Notes: generated by a model not told the origin, from the sequence alone. A DNA stretch of 64,000 nucleotides from Marsupella aquatica (GCA_973895155.1 OZ316893.1:10044001-10108000); one strand, 5' to 3'. Shown: positions 33,961 through 45,669, counted from the stretch's first letter. A program made the numbers and translations.

Positions 33961-33975
33961 AGCGCTCATAATATT

Positions 33976-34503
33976 TTGCGAAACATCTTGCGAAACCCCT
34001 ACACCCGCAAACTCATCGCTACATTTGCGATACTTAACTGCTCCCTAATTGCCATCATCCCCTCATCGCAAACTTCCGAAGATACCACCATCTCAAAGTT
34101 GCGAAACCAAAACATTCACAAAATGAGACCCTAGACAGGCACAGGATTTGCGAGCCTATTACTATCGCAAGTTAGCCATATATTCCACAAACATCGCTCA
34201 TTTGCGAGACAATAAGACTCGCAAAATATTTTGAGATGCTTAAATATTCGCAACCATTTAGTTTTCCGGCGCATCTCAATGAATTTGCGAAGCGGTAAAG
34301 ATCGCTAACGTGTTCAATGGTAATTGCTTCGGAAATGTTTTGCGATACCTGAAGTGTCATAAAATGTTGCGATGGTCTAAGTTTCGCAATTATGTGTTGC
34401 GATGTGTGTAGATTTGCTAAGTGCGATGCGTATCGTATCGCAAGTTTAGCGATGAGATTAATCTTGCAAAGCTTTCTTCCTCTTGTAAAACGCCTTCGCA
34501 AAA
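33976..34503. repeat. E2 right subterminal array of TTGCGA words
   Basis: A dense array of TTGCGA/TCGCAA words in both orientations, ending 20 bp before the right terminus. Confidence 0.85.
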
Positions 34504-34554
34504 TTGGCAAATATGTAGTAGTGAATGAAGCTCAATTTTGCTTTCAAGGGCATG

Positions 34555-35029
34555 AACCATGGTTTGCTCTGAAGTTTATCTTCCTAGTCAATTTTTCTAG
34601 ACCTTGTTGCACAAAGGGACCTATTGATATCCGAGCCTTATTACTTCATGTTCATTTTGATTGTTAGTGTTGCCATTCATTTAACGTGAAAGTCATATCA
34701 TTTGCAGTGCAAACCATGGTTTGCACTACTGAGAATAAGTATCACAAGCCCTCATTGCACGAATCTTGGTTTGCAGTATCCCCATTGATTTGTCCTGAAG
34801 TTCATTCCCTGTAACCATTTGCAAAGCAAACCATGGTTTGCAGTACAAAGAATAAATACCAGTCACAGCTAGCTATCTTGCACGAACCTTGGTTTGCACT
34901 GTCCCAGTAGTCTTTGATTCAATTCATTTAGATTCAAAGCTAAATATTATTCCATGAACCTTTGTTTGCACTATCCCTAGTCATCTTTGATTTCATCTAG
35001 ATTTAGAGCTTGCAGCATGAACCATGGTT
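34555..35029. repeat. AACCATGGTT palindrome cluster, right part
   Basis: Perfect 16-bp palindromes GCAAACCATGGTTTGC lie at 34709-34724 and 34826-34841. Ten-base cores lie at 34555 and 35020, and diverged copies near 34765, 34885 and 34965. The cluster ends about 200 bp before the coding sequence at 35227, so it may form its promoter. Confidence 0.8.
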
Positions 35030-35226
35030 TGATGATCTACATTTTGCCAGAATCCAAACTACTCTATGCTGTCCCTGGGAGAAAATTAAGTCAAACATTT
35101 CAAAATATCTGGTTTCTTTGAACATTCAACATGTTCTTTAAAGAATATCCTTGACACATCTTGCCGACAGTATTCTTATGATCAAATTTGTTTTTGTTGT
35201 GAAGCAGAGCGAGAACGCACATAGTC

Positions 35227-38200
35227 ATGGCATCCGAAGGAGAAACTAGCAAGAAGAAGCGGAAGTCTTTGGAAAAAACTGATGGAAGCCCAAAAAAAAG
35301 GAAAGCCAAAGTTAGAAAGGGTGTAACAGGAGTGAATTCCATCACTAATTTTTGTGGGAGGAAGATGACATTGAAATCCACCATCACCGATACTGTTGTC
35401 CGAGTTGAACAGAAAGATATGAAGCACTGGGGAGTGGTGCTTGATAAGAATGTTCTTCGGATGTGCATCGCTTCTGAAGAGGGGACTTTGGTATTGTCAG
35501 ACTCTCGAATTCTCAGTTGTGTTTATGAGAAAAATGTCAACCTGAAAGACTGTCAAGAGGCTTTGGTCCTTCTGGTCGAGGAGGATACCGTCGATGAATC
35601 ACAAAACAATAGGATTTGCTATTGTTTCTCCAGAGAGGTATTTGGGATGTTTGACCAAACATACATTGAGGCAAATTGCAGATTATCTCCGGAGGCATTC
35701 TCAACCATTTTGGATCCCACATTCCCAAAGGTTTCTACACTCATAAATGGCCCAAGCATCGAGAGGTACATGTTATCCATCTTGGCATGGGCAAAATGCA
35801 CCTTCCCGGAAACATTTCGTGTTGGAAAGAAGGAGGAACTTGAGAAGCAATCCAAGTTTGAAACAGGAGAACTTCCAAAAGTGATCACTGGAGAAAACAT
35901 TGGAGATCTTTGCAAGAGTTTCAATGGTGTTTATAAAAAAGCAAACATCTTTGATAGTAGAGTTTTCAATGTTGAAAATTTGAAATGCCACATTGCACCC
36001 AATGTTGTAAAATGTAGAGGACATGACCCTGATTACTCAAGGGACCTTGCCAACTCGATGAAATTTCAGTCGTTGGTAAATTTTGAGAAGCGGGTTTGTT
36101 TCCTCATCCCAGTGCTTTGGGATGAAAGCAGGAGCACTGAAGTTGGCTATTGTGGGACTCCATTGTCACACCCACCGATCCTTGATCAAATTGACAATTA
36201 TCATTTTTGGATAATTGGAGGCCAGCACACAGTAATAGCTTACCGATTACTTTTGAATGATGAATCAGTGGATGCTGCTATTCATCAAAAATGCCTTACA
36301 ATTGATGCCGTGATGTTTTGGGCACCATATGATTTGGCTGGGAACCTGGTAATGATGGGATTATCAAAGACATTGAATCATGTCCATCACACAACGATGG
36401 ATGAATCCCAATTTTTCTTGATTGCAAGACAGGTCAGAGATATTTGGAAAAGTTATGGATGTCCTCCTTCAGAGACAAACAGCACCAAAGATTCAAAATG
36501 GAAGGTAAGAGTCATATATTTCATAAGTTTATTTTTATTCTTGTTTAACTTCTGCTAGTGCATCTGAATGCAATAGAATGTGAAAAGTATAACAGTGTGA
36601 ACCATGGTTCGTATCCACCTAATGATTTTAGTTGTGTGTGAACAACACTTCTCAAAAGCAACAATGATCGTCATCCCTTGGGCTAAAGAGGAGAATGGAA
36701 AATTTAATTTGGGTGAACTTGGACCTTTCATCTTAAATATGACAGATTCCACCTTCAACTTGTGGATGAAAGTTTACGAGATGTCAAGAGAAGGAAAATT
36801 GGTTGCTTTCAATGGGTTCTTACAGAGAGATGTTATTAAGAAAGATTCTGCTCGAGGAGCTTGGGAGGTGGCACGAAGAACATTTCGGGATTTTCTTGGT
36901 GTTGAAGATGCAGTGTTGATGAAGATTGCAAGGTATCTTCTTACCAATAAGAAGATCTCACTAATGAAGCAACGAAGTAGCGGAATTGCAAAGAAGATAG
37001 ATGCAATTCCTATCGAAGAAGATTTCATTGCTCTTGATGAGTATTGCGTTCAAAAGAAGCAGGATAAGGAGTTTGAGATACTGCTTTTGAAATATCTTGC
37101 AAAAGATAATATGCCTAAGGGGAAACTACGAGCGTTGCCCATGGAGCAGAGAATCGAGAAGGTGAATGCAATGCGAGCTTTTTTTAAGCTTACTCGAGAT
37201 AAAGTTGAAAAACTTCAAACTACGCTTGGACCTGCAGTAATCCCAAAATCATTAACGAAGAACACTAGAAATGACGAGTTGCAAAATCTTCTGCCTGGAG
37301 TTTTTAAGAGTTTGATATGGTCAATCAGGGCTTCAGTGGATGGAAAAGGTAATCCGGTGGTTGTGAAACTTGACTCAAAACTTAGGTTTTGTTCAAATGA
37401 GGGATTTGGAACTCCTGCATTTTTTCGTCCAATCATCTTGGAATTGAAAGAAATGGCAACATTCATATTCTTGGATTCTACCATGATACCTGGAATAAGT
37501 CCCATGACACGGAAGACATATGAAGCATTCTTTGATGCAGCTTCTATGATTGGGTCCAAACCATCTCATGTCGTGGTAGTGATATCATCTGCGATCGACT
37601 CTTTCTTTGTGATGAGTGCCATTTCAGCACACCCACATTATGTTGCATTCACAACACAATACTGGACACAATCTCGACCGTCATCTTCTACATCGACAAT
37701 TTATGATGTCAATTGTCTTTTTGTAACTTATGCATTCTTCAAAGTGTCATTCACTGAAGAATGTGAGGCAGATGACATTTCTGGAAATTTTTTGTTAAGC
37801 TTTAAGAAAGCAGGATGTTTGAAGAATTATGAAGAGACAACAGAAGATGTTGCAGAGCAGACTCAGCTTGGGGAGAAAAGCAAGAGTTTCTATGATAACT
37901 TGACTTCTCAACTTGTCTCATTTGACAAGTTTTCTGTCTGTTTTGGAGATGGCCGACATCTGATCCACTCCCTTTTGGTATGAGTTTTTAAACCCCAAAC
38001 CTTACAGTTGAAAGTTCATTTAATTATTCAACTATATTGAAATCCCAAGTATTAAAACTCAGTCTCATGGTTTTGCAGAACTTGGGAGCTCGGGTACGTT
38101 CATATTGTGACGAGTCTAATCACAAAGGACTTACGCAGTTCTTTTCTTCCACAAACAAGTTTAATCATGATCAGCCTGAAGAAGCATCATGTGAACTTCG

Positions 38201-38415
38201 AAGTATTTTAGAGAAAAATATTGCCAGATTGATGAAGTATAATTTGGCCAAGAAGAATATGAGAGAGGACATTATTGAGCTTTGCAAAGATACCTTACAC
38301 CTTGGTGAAAGTAGTATTGCTCGTGTGATCAAGGAATATGGATTGGGCAACATTCTTGAATCAGATGACAAAGTCTACGAAATGCCAACCAATGTTCCTA
38401 CTGATCCACTTGGAG
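35227..38415 (+). CDS. E3 ParB-like / DNA-methyltransferase-like protein, N-terminal and central exons
   Basis: Inferred exons: 35227-36504, about 36632-37977 and 38079-38415. The last splice is clean (TTG|GTATGA to TTTTGCAG|AAC). The first is less so, because exon 1 ends in phase 0 while the best acceptor needs phase 1; either a small exon is missed or there is an indel. The N-terminus is basic (KKKRKSLEK, PKKRKAKVRK) like a nuclear signal. Near residue 350, HFWIIGGQHTVIAYRLL resembles the core of ParB/sulfiredoxin-like domains. Later VCFGDGRHL + NLGARVRSYCDE resembles motif I of beta-class DNA N4/N6 methyltransferases, but no DPPY is visible. A ParB domain fused to such a methylase is known in phages. 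The function is a weak inference. Confidence 0.5.
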
Positions 38416-38972
38416 GTTAATATGACTACCATTTGTTATAAACTACCATATTCAATAGCTAATGATGAATTAAGTAGCCAAACTTGTCATATGCCAGATA
38501 TGAATCATGAATTATAAATCGATGTTCTCAAGAGAATGATGTACATGATTTGATATAGAATGATTGATTGATGAAAATATTAGAATGAACCATGGTTGGA
38601 ACAAGTTGGATGTGTGAAGTTAGATAAATTTATCAAGACAATATAGAACCTATTATTTGGTATAGTCCAAACATTTCAAATGGATAATAATTCCAACTAG
38701 AGTTGAAGCAAATACTAATACGAACTGAACAACCCAATCATAGTTTTAACTTGTCAAATGAATCGCTTAAATTCTATAAATAGATTAACTTACTCTGGAA
38801 TTTTGTGAAAAATTAGATTAGTACTTAACATAATATAGAAAACACTTGTCTAATACATCATGTAGTCATTGAAATTAGGCAAAGCAAACTAATAGCGATA
38901 TTTAATAAATAAAAATAATTAGAAGTTTATTGGTTCACCATATTTATCTATTGTTTGTTGTTTTGGTTGTAG

Positions 38973-40696
38973 GAGATAAAACCAATTCTATTGAGGACGA
39001 GAACAAGGATGAGGACGAAGAGGATAACATTGATTCCCCGAATGCTTGGCAGCCACTAAAGTTGGATCACGTGGAATCACCAAATGATTCAATGGAAATT
39101 CTTGACTCGTTCAGGGCTTTCCAAACCGAACCAGAGCTCAATGTCGAGGAACAAGGAGTTTCAATGACCAAAGGAAGATGCCCTACCTCAAATCTAAATG
39201 CAAAGAACGTTAAAAATATCCAATCAAATTGTAGCCGTGCTGGGGTGCAAGAATCAAATCAAAGAAACAAAAATGAAGTGGCATTTGATGAAACCAAAAG
39301 TAAAAATGAGCGAAGAATGATTGTCCGCAAATTTGTGTGGGAAAATTATATTCCTGATCAGGAAACCAGTTGCCCAGATCACATTTCTACAATAGATTGG
39401 GATGAGTTCTTTCGAAGCGAAGCTCAATTTCATGGGTGGAAAGCAAGAGCATATTGGCATGAAGCTTTGACTCATCGCTCCGGTTTGGAAACCCCTGAAC
39501 AAATCACTAATTTACAAGATAATGTCTATTATGCAACAGAAGTATGTGAAATGGTTGGAGATCCTCCTATTGATGTTTTTGCCATTCAAAGTGAACCTAA
39601 AAGCACTATTAACAAATGGACTTGGATGAAGGAGTATCAACTAATCTCCAACCCTATCACTAACTCTATAGATACACCCGTGTCTAATCTTAATGATGCT
39701 ACACTAGATACATGTGCAGTTTATCAAAGTGATTATGAACAAGCAATCATCCAAGATTTGGGTGTGAAGAGAGATGATTCTTTCATTCCAAACGAGGAAA
39801 CAATAGGAGACAATGCTTTGGTCGTGAATCCAATGGTGGAGCAGATGGATCCTTTACTGGTTGAAACTAACATTTTGGGCACGTCTCCCATATCGACAGA
39901 GCAAGTAAATGTTGATGGTGATCCAGTGGAGAAGAAAATGGATCCTTCAATGGTTGAAACTAACATTTTGGACGTGCCTCCCACATCGACAGAGTCAAGA
40001 AATGCTAACAACAACCTAGCAAGGGAGCAGGTGGATCCTCTAGTGGTTGAGACTAACATTTTGGATGTGCGTCCCACATCAACAGAGCCAATAAATGCTA
40101 ACAATAACCTAGCAAGGGAGCAGATGGATCCTCTAGTGGTTGAGGCTAATATTTTGGATGAGCCTTTAACATTGACAAAGCCAAGAAATGTTGACAGCAA
40201 CCTAGCAAGGGAGCAAATGGATCCTCTAGAGACAAGAAATGTTGAAATCAATGCACAAGTGGATCCTGTTATGATTTTGGCCGAAAAACCAAAGGTGTCT
40301 CACACATCGATGGACCCTAAAACAAATGAGAGTGATTTGTTGGTAGATAGTGAAGAACATCCTTGGATCCAACAAGCCACTAACCTTGAAGATCAAGACA
40401 TACCGGAGGTGGGAAAAATTGCGCCTTGGGAAGAGGAAGCATCTGCTGCAGCCTACGCTGATGGATTGAATGAATTACCACCTCCTTTTTTGGGGATCCC
40501 ATTAGTTTCAACTTCTCATGGAGATTGTTCACAAACGACTCCGGCAACAAGAATGGAGCTTCCTAAGACTGGTTCCAAGGTCATTCCAGGTCGTGCCACT
40601 CGACGGGATTCAAAGAGACCCTCGTTGATAGAAAAAGTTACTATGCTGCCAAAGGTGAAGAAGACACCTCAGCAGATTTTGCGCAACAAGAAGTAA
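38973..40696 (+). CDS. E3 protein, C-terminal exon with 40-residue repeats
   Basis: The acceptor TTGTAG|GA follows a phase-1 donor GGAG|GTTAAT at 38415, so this is probably the last exon of the preceding gene (about 575 codons to TAA at 40694-40696). It starts acidic (DENKDEDEED). A segment with WENYIPDQETSCPDHISTID and FHGWKARAYWHEALTHRSG follows, from no family I recognise. Then come about five degenerate 40-residue repeats built on MDPLVVETNILD and NNNLARE (39835-40260). The end is basic. The repeats are probably disordered. Confidence 0.55.
39835..40260 (+). repeat. Degenerate ~120-bp coding repeats
   Basis: About five units encoding variants of QMDPLVVETNILDVPPTSTE followed by NANNNLARE. 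Three middle units are the most similar at DNA level (CTAGCAAGGGAGCAG at about 40016, 40109 and 40202). Confidence 0.8.
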
Positions 40697-40766
40697 TGAT
40701 TTTATTTTGACTATACTTAAAATGTATAATGTTTTTCATAGTGCTATAAATTGTTTGATTGTTTAG

Positions 40767-41625
40767 GTGCAATCTGAGCCCAAACCAGCAAATTGGTCAT
40801 TATGGATGTGAATAGTGTATAGTATCAAGGAAACTTACCCATTATGGTTGCAAAAGTCATTGCAACAAGATTGGAGGGAACACTTCCAAATATGGATCAA
40901 TACTCAGTATATTCGTGATCATGGAGATAGAAATCATTCAAGGAGATTCCATGTGTTTAATAATCAGGGTACATTTTGGACTACTTATCACACTTATTTG
41001 TAGAATGAACCATGGTGCATAGTTAATTTATGACATATTTTTGGGTACTATTCTAAATCTCATCTGTGTGTGTTGTGTACAGGTGAGAGTTGAAAAATTA
41101 TTCAGGAAATTACTTGTCATAAGTATCAACAAGTTCCTCATTTACACAACTGGGGTCTCTCGTCATTTGAAGAAGACATCATCTTTCCGAGTTTATAACA
41201 AAATGATCTTTCCGAGACCATATGTACAAGAATTTCTTGAATTTTGCACTTCAACTTTTGATGTGGTTCTTTGGGCACTCACTGACACATGCGAACTGGC
41301 TGATCAAATGGATCCAATACTCACAGATAAAGCTTTGAGTTTTTCTGGTCTTAAGTATCTTACATCAACTTTGATGGACATGAAACAGATCAATGATATT
41401 TATCCACAATATCAAAGACAAAATGTTATATTTTTAGAGTGTTATCCATCATTTGATAGTGTAAATCCAATGTATTCAAGGCTGTATCCCAAGCCGTATT
41501 ATGGTAATTGTAAAGACAATTTTCTTAGAGGCACACTTATTCCATATTTACGTAATCTAGAAGATTCTGGTCAGACAGCGCATAAGTTTATTAAATATCA
41601 CTATCCTACTTGGTCTGAAGTATGA
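40767..41625 (+). pseudogene. E3 NIF/FCP1-like domain lacking catalytic aspartates
   Basis: Two blocks: 40767-40967 and 41083-41625, the latter after a GTGTACAG acceptor. The second matches the NLI-interacting-factor (FCP1/SCP-type HAD phosphatase) fold: RKLLVISINKFLIYTTG aligns with the catalytic KxLVLDLDxTL strand, then RPYVQEFLEFCTSTFDVVLW, and near the end NVIFLECYPSFDS and KPYYGNCKDNFLRGTLIPYL. Both nucleophile-site aspartates (DxDxT) and the later DD pair are replaced, so it cannot be an active phosphatase. The first block has an in-frame TGA at 40809-40811 and an imperfect donor (CAGGGTAC). It may be a separate gene or the tail of the preceding one. Confidence 0.55.
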
Positions 41626-42170
41626 GACAGTATCAATAGAAATGTAGTAAAAGAAACCACAGCTTGTGTGGTGTAGTGTTTAGAATATATTCAAATGTAT
41701 TCTTTTTGGATAATAAAAGTTACATTATTTACGTGAAAAATTGAAATGATTGCTTACTGCATTATATATTCATGAATGATTACTTGTAATGTTCATTTTA
41801 CTTCATAATGTCGAATGCCAAAATGTCTACTTGTAGAGCAAAAATTCTATTCTTGAACTCAGTTTTGGCAGCACCCGATAATACTTGTAAATTCAGTCTT
41901 TATATTCATAGTGTCTGATGCGAAAATAGATACACATAGTATAAAACTTGTCATTTTGTAGAGATCTACTAGTGTTAAATGCAAAAAATTTGGCTTAAGT
42001 TTCTTTTAGGCCCTTGGGACTTATTGAGTATTATAGCCAATATTAATTCTCAAATTCAGTAGATACCAATTTAAATGAAAACTTTTTGTTTACTCACTAT
42101 CAGTGTATTGCATTGAATATGCATTTCACCAACAAATTAGAATACGAACCATGGTTTATTGTATGTTTTG
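41626..42170. other. Downstream edge of E3, non-coding
   Basis: AT-rich with no recognisable coding sequence. It holds the last AACCATGGTT (42147-42156). If E3 has a right terminus it should lie here or just beyond the LINE fragment at 42191. Confidence 0.5.
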
Positions 42171-42190
42171 ACACTTAATTTGGTTTACTT

Positions 42191-42531
42191 CTTTTTTTGT
42201 TTGGGGAGGGGGGGGGGGGGAATAAAACCCGCAAAAACCCATGGGAAGGGGGGCCCAACAGGGCAACAAAGACAGAGGCAGCAAAATGCAAACCTATGAG
42301 ACTGAGAGAGAGCCCCAATGAGCAAGGACAAAAAAAGATGCGGTCCATGCAAGCAAGGAAAGACACAATCCAAAAGAAAAGTGTCCAAGCGTGTGACCCA
42401 CCTAAGATGTTCCTGACTAACTAATTCTTTTACTCTAAGTAATCTAGTATGTTTTCTACCAAGACCCGAGGCTTTGCAGAGGCCATGCAAAGAGTCTAAC
42501 ATTTATGATTCAAGGAGTAGATTCAAGTTAA
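42191..42531 (-). mobile_element. 5'-truncated LINE 3' fragment with 20-bp target duplication
   Basis: The insert is flanked by ACACTTAATTTGGTTTACTT (42171-42190) and ACACTCAATTTGGTTTACTT (42532-42551), 19 of 20 matching. Read on the minus strand it ends in a C-rich stretch and CCCCAAACAAAAAAAG, an A-rich tail. Long variable target duplications and an A-rich 3' tail are the marks of LINE-type target-primed insertion. The body has no reverse-transcriptase motif, so I read it as a 3' untranslated fragment; a SINE is possible. Confidence 0.75.
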
Positions 42532-43020
42532 ACACTCAATTTGGTTTACTTTGTTTAAATTGTTCCTATCACATGTGACTGAACTTGGATCCATCAGGTT
42601 TTTGCTGATGTCCTGGAGCATACCATACTTTCAAACTAGAGGAAAAGAGTTAATACAATGGGGGAAAATGGAAGTCTTGGACACTTCCCCCTTATATATG
42701 GCCCGTGGTGGTTTAAATTTATTTATTTATTTATTTAAATGAATTAAATAAATCAGTAATATCTTTGTAAAACTTCATTTAAGCATTTCTGGAATTGAAA
42801 ATTCCACTTTTATCTAAATAAGGGTTCAAAACGGGGAAGACCCCCAGGAGCAAAAGACAACCATCCACGACAGAAAAGAACCCCGGCTACGAATCCTGTC
42901 ACAACATTAAGTATCGTACACTCAGCACCAACAAACTCCCAAAGCCACGATAATGAAGAAATCTCGATCAAATACCAAAACACTGGCCAGATATACCAAC
43001 GACAGACCACACAAATAAAC

Positions 43021-44855
43021 GAAAAGTTTGTATATCATATAGCACAAGAAATAGAAAGTGATACACCAGACCCACTTACTATGAAAGAAGCTCAACAAAG
43101 AACAGATTGGCCGAAATGGCAAGAGGCCATCAACACGGAGATGGACGCCCTTATCAAAAGACAGGTCTTCGGACCACTTATACCGACACCACCATGTAAC
43201 AACTACACAGAATCCTGATTCACATTCATTAGAAAACAGAATGCGAAAGGAGAAGTAATAAGATACAGAGCAAGACTAGTAGCCAAACGGTATACACAAA
43301 TACCAGGTAGGGATTACGACCTCACATATTCACCCGTCATGGACGCGATCACATACAGATACCTTATTACTTTCTCCATACAACATAAACTTATCAACAA
43401 TTTAATGGACGTGGTAACTGCGTACCTTTATGGCACTCTGGACACAGACATTTACATGAAAGCACCTCACGAATTGATCCAGAGAGTGAAACACTATACT
43501 CAGGGGGAGACGTCCCAGAACCTAAGCCCAGATATCAAGTCGGGTATACGACAGATCATACCTGATGAAATGGTTAAAATGCTCCTTATGCACAGTGGAC
43601 ATACACAAGACAAGCATAAGAAAACCCCTGGAAATACAGGATCTGACAAACCGACATTAGCTGTAAAAGTATTACGCTCCATAAATGGCCTTAAACAGAG
43701 CGGACGAATATGGTGTACAAGAAGTTTAAAACAGAGATGATCAACCTTGGATTCACCAACAACAATATTGCCCCATGTCTCTTTATCAAACAAAGGAACG
43801 ATGAATTCATTATATTAGCACTGTACGTCGACAATGTGAACCTGTTTGGGACACCCACAATTATCAAAGAGACTATCAGAACTCTGAAAGGAGTGTTCGA
43901 AATGAAAGACCTGGGCGAACCAACATATTGCTTAGGATTACAATTCGAACACCTCCAGAATGGCACCTTTATCTACCAATCAACATACACACAAAAGATT
44001 ATCAAACAGTTCAACATGCACCTAACACACCCGGTCTCCACACCAATGGAACTCCGGTCCCTTGACCCAGCAAAAGATATGTTCAGACGCAGACAAGATC
44101 ACGAACCTATATTAGGCTCGGAAAAACCCTATCTATCTGCTGTGGGAGCGCTAATGTACCTACCGAATCACACACGGCCTGATATCTCATTCTCAGTTAG
44201 TCTCCTTGCAAGACACAGCACACAACCGACAATCCGCCAGAAGAATGGCATCAAAAGGATATTTAGGTACCTCCAAGGCACCCCCGACCTGGGCCTTTTC
44301 TTCCCGAAAGACAGCCCCGACAACCTCATCGGATACACAGACGCTGGATACTTATCTGACCCCCAAGACTCAAAATCTCAAACTGGCTATGTCTTCCTGC
44401 AAGGCACGACTGCAATATCCTGGCATAGCACAAAGCAAACGATGACAACCACATCATCAAATCATTCTGAAGTCATAGCATTATACGAGGCATGTAGAGA
44501 AGCCCTATGGTTACGAAGTATCATTAACCACATCAGGACCAGCACGGGAAAGTCGAAGATAACCAAACCCACAATAATCTATGACGATAACAAAGCCTGC
44601 ATAGACCAAATCGTCCACGGCATTATGAAAACTGAAAGAACCAAGCATATTGATCCCGAGTTCTTCTTTACACAAGAACAGCAAGGCAAGAACATACAAG
44701 TAGAATGGATTCGATCACAGGAGAACAGGACAGATATATTCACAAAACCTCTACCTGCTGGAACTCATGGAGACCACGTTGCTGGAATAGATCACCAACA
44801 CTTAACAAGCCACCACCACAAAGGCCACAATAAGGTGCGAAGGCGACTCACCTGA
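43021..44855 (+). pseudogene. pol: Copia reverse transcriptase and RNase H remnant
   Basis: The frame from 43021 reads PLTMKEAQQRTDWPKWQEAI, then YRARLVAKRYTQIPG, TYSPVMDAIT and DVVTAYLYGTLDTDIYMKAP. An in-frame TGA at 43216-43218 replaces the tryptophan expected before TFIRKQN. A frameshift near 43700-43715 (NGLKQSGRIW to VYKKFKTEM) moves to the second frame, which stays open to 44855. That part holds the active-site region ALYVDNVNLF (the usual YVDD is YVDN), DLGEPTYCLG, RNase H GYTDAGYLSD and DDNKACIDQ, and TKHIDPEFFF. The active-site change, stop and frameshift make it non-functional. Confidence 0.88.
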
Positions 44856-45277
44856 GAGACGGATGTTCAAAGACACGGAACAACACAACGAATCGAGCTG
44901 CAACTGACGACTCGATCGGACATCCTAACCATACACCACTCATACGCCAAGCTCCCGCCCCGACGACTTACACTGAAGACCTTACGAACCTCAAGAACTC
45001 ATCTTGGAGAAAGCGAAAGACCCAACTCAGTCGTATAGTATAGACACAGTATAACCATACTCATAGGAAACATATTAGTCAAAACAAAACTAGGATATCC
45101 AAAACGGAACCATTGGATCCCAATATGTAATGATGGTAGTACTCTTTCCTTGAGAAGAAAGCGGCAAGGTTTTAATGAGGCTACATCAATGGGAATACCA
45201 ATGAAATAATCTAGGGTTAAAAAAATAATTAAAAAATTGTGGTTACTTTATACACCCATAAACTAACCAAGGGGGAG
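44856..45277 (+). other. Copia 3' untranslated region
   Basis: Lies between the last codon of the RNase H frame and the LTR; no coding sequence. It ends with the purine tract at about 45267-45277. Confidence 0.6.
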
Positions 45278-45417
45278 TGTTGTAAATCATAGTTTACCCT
45301 TAACCCTAGAATAAGGTTACCTTTAACCTTACATGATGTAACCCAATGGCTATATAAAGCCATACCTTAATGGAGTGAAGTATCTATTACTATGATGAAA
45401 AACCTTGTCTCACAACA
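45278..45417 (+). repeat. Short Copia 3' LTR
   Basis: It begins TGTTGTAAATCATAG right after the purine tract CCAAGGGGGAG and ends CTCACAACA, with TG..CA termini. It contains TATATAAAG near 45353, a likely TATA box. At 140 bp it is very short for an LTR. Confidence 0.75.
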
Positions 45418-45669
45418 GATATCAATTTTATTGTACTCTGCTATTCCCTTTCAAAATGGGTAGTCTGGGCTAGTCTAGGGCTAGTCTCTTCAAAAGCAAG
45501 AACTGGGCTGAGAGAGCTGGGCGGTGGGCCTGACATAGTGAAAAGAGGATAGGATAGGAATTCACCTTACAGTGAATCTCATGGTGGCCAAAGCCATGAC
45601 GAAAGAATCAAGTGGCCTCCAAAGCCATGACGAAAGGAACATAAGTTACTGTACATGACTCGGATGGAA

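Larger units (their letters stand above)
23629..34523 (+). mobile_element. CACTA (En/Spm) transposon E2 with SET and tnp2 genes
   Basis: The left end reads CACTACAACACTATG. The right end, read inward, is CACTACTACATATTTG. The target duplication is AAT (23626-23628 and 34524-34526). At 10,895 bp it matches E1 without its Copia and has the same gene order: a minus-strand TNPA-like gene, then a divergent plus-strand zinc exon, SET exon and tnp2 exons. Its terminal and internal repeat word is TTGCGA/TCGCAA instead of TCCGAT. The transposase has three premature stops and the TNPA-like gene at least two lesions, so it is probably immobile by itself. It is inserted in the upstream palindrome cluster of E3. 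Confidence 0.92.
23131..42156 (+). mobile_element. Putative large element E3 marked by AACCATGGTT palindromes
   Basis: The palindrome AACCATGGTT, often extended to GCAAACCATGGTTTGC, occurs in a cluster upstream of the genes (23244 to 23460, and 34555 to 35029 on the far side of inserted E2). It recurs singly in gaps between coding blocks (36600, 38588, 41008) and near the downstream edge (42147). The coding blocks at 35227-41625 are unlike ordinary host genes. Repeat words at both edges and within introns resemble the layout of E1 and E2, so I infer a mobile element. I could not find terminal inverted repeats or a target duplication, so the limits are those of the repeats. A host locus with an unusual repeat is the alternative. 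Confidence 0.4.
42900..45417 (+). mobile_element. 5'-truncated Ty1/copia element with 3' LTR
   Basis: Retains the reverse transcriptase and RNase H part of pol and a 140-bp 3' LTR; gag, protease, integrase and the 5' LTR are absent. The left breakpoint is not sharp. Reading frame homologous to pol is seen from about 42900, with typical similarity from 43060. It is unrelated in sequence to the Copia at 11587. Confidence 0.88.

Noticed and set aside
41671-41680. GTGTAGTG as a possible right CACTA end of E3
   Set aside because: An AACCATGGTT copy lies almost 500 bp beyond it, and no matching left terminus or 3-bp duplication was found.
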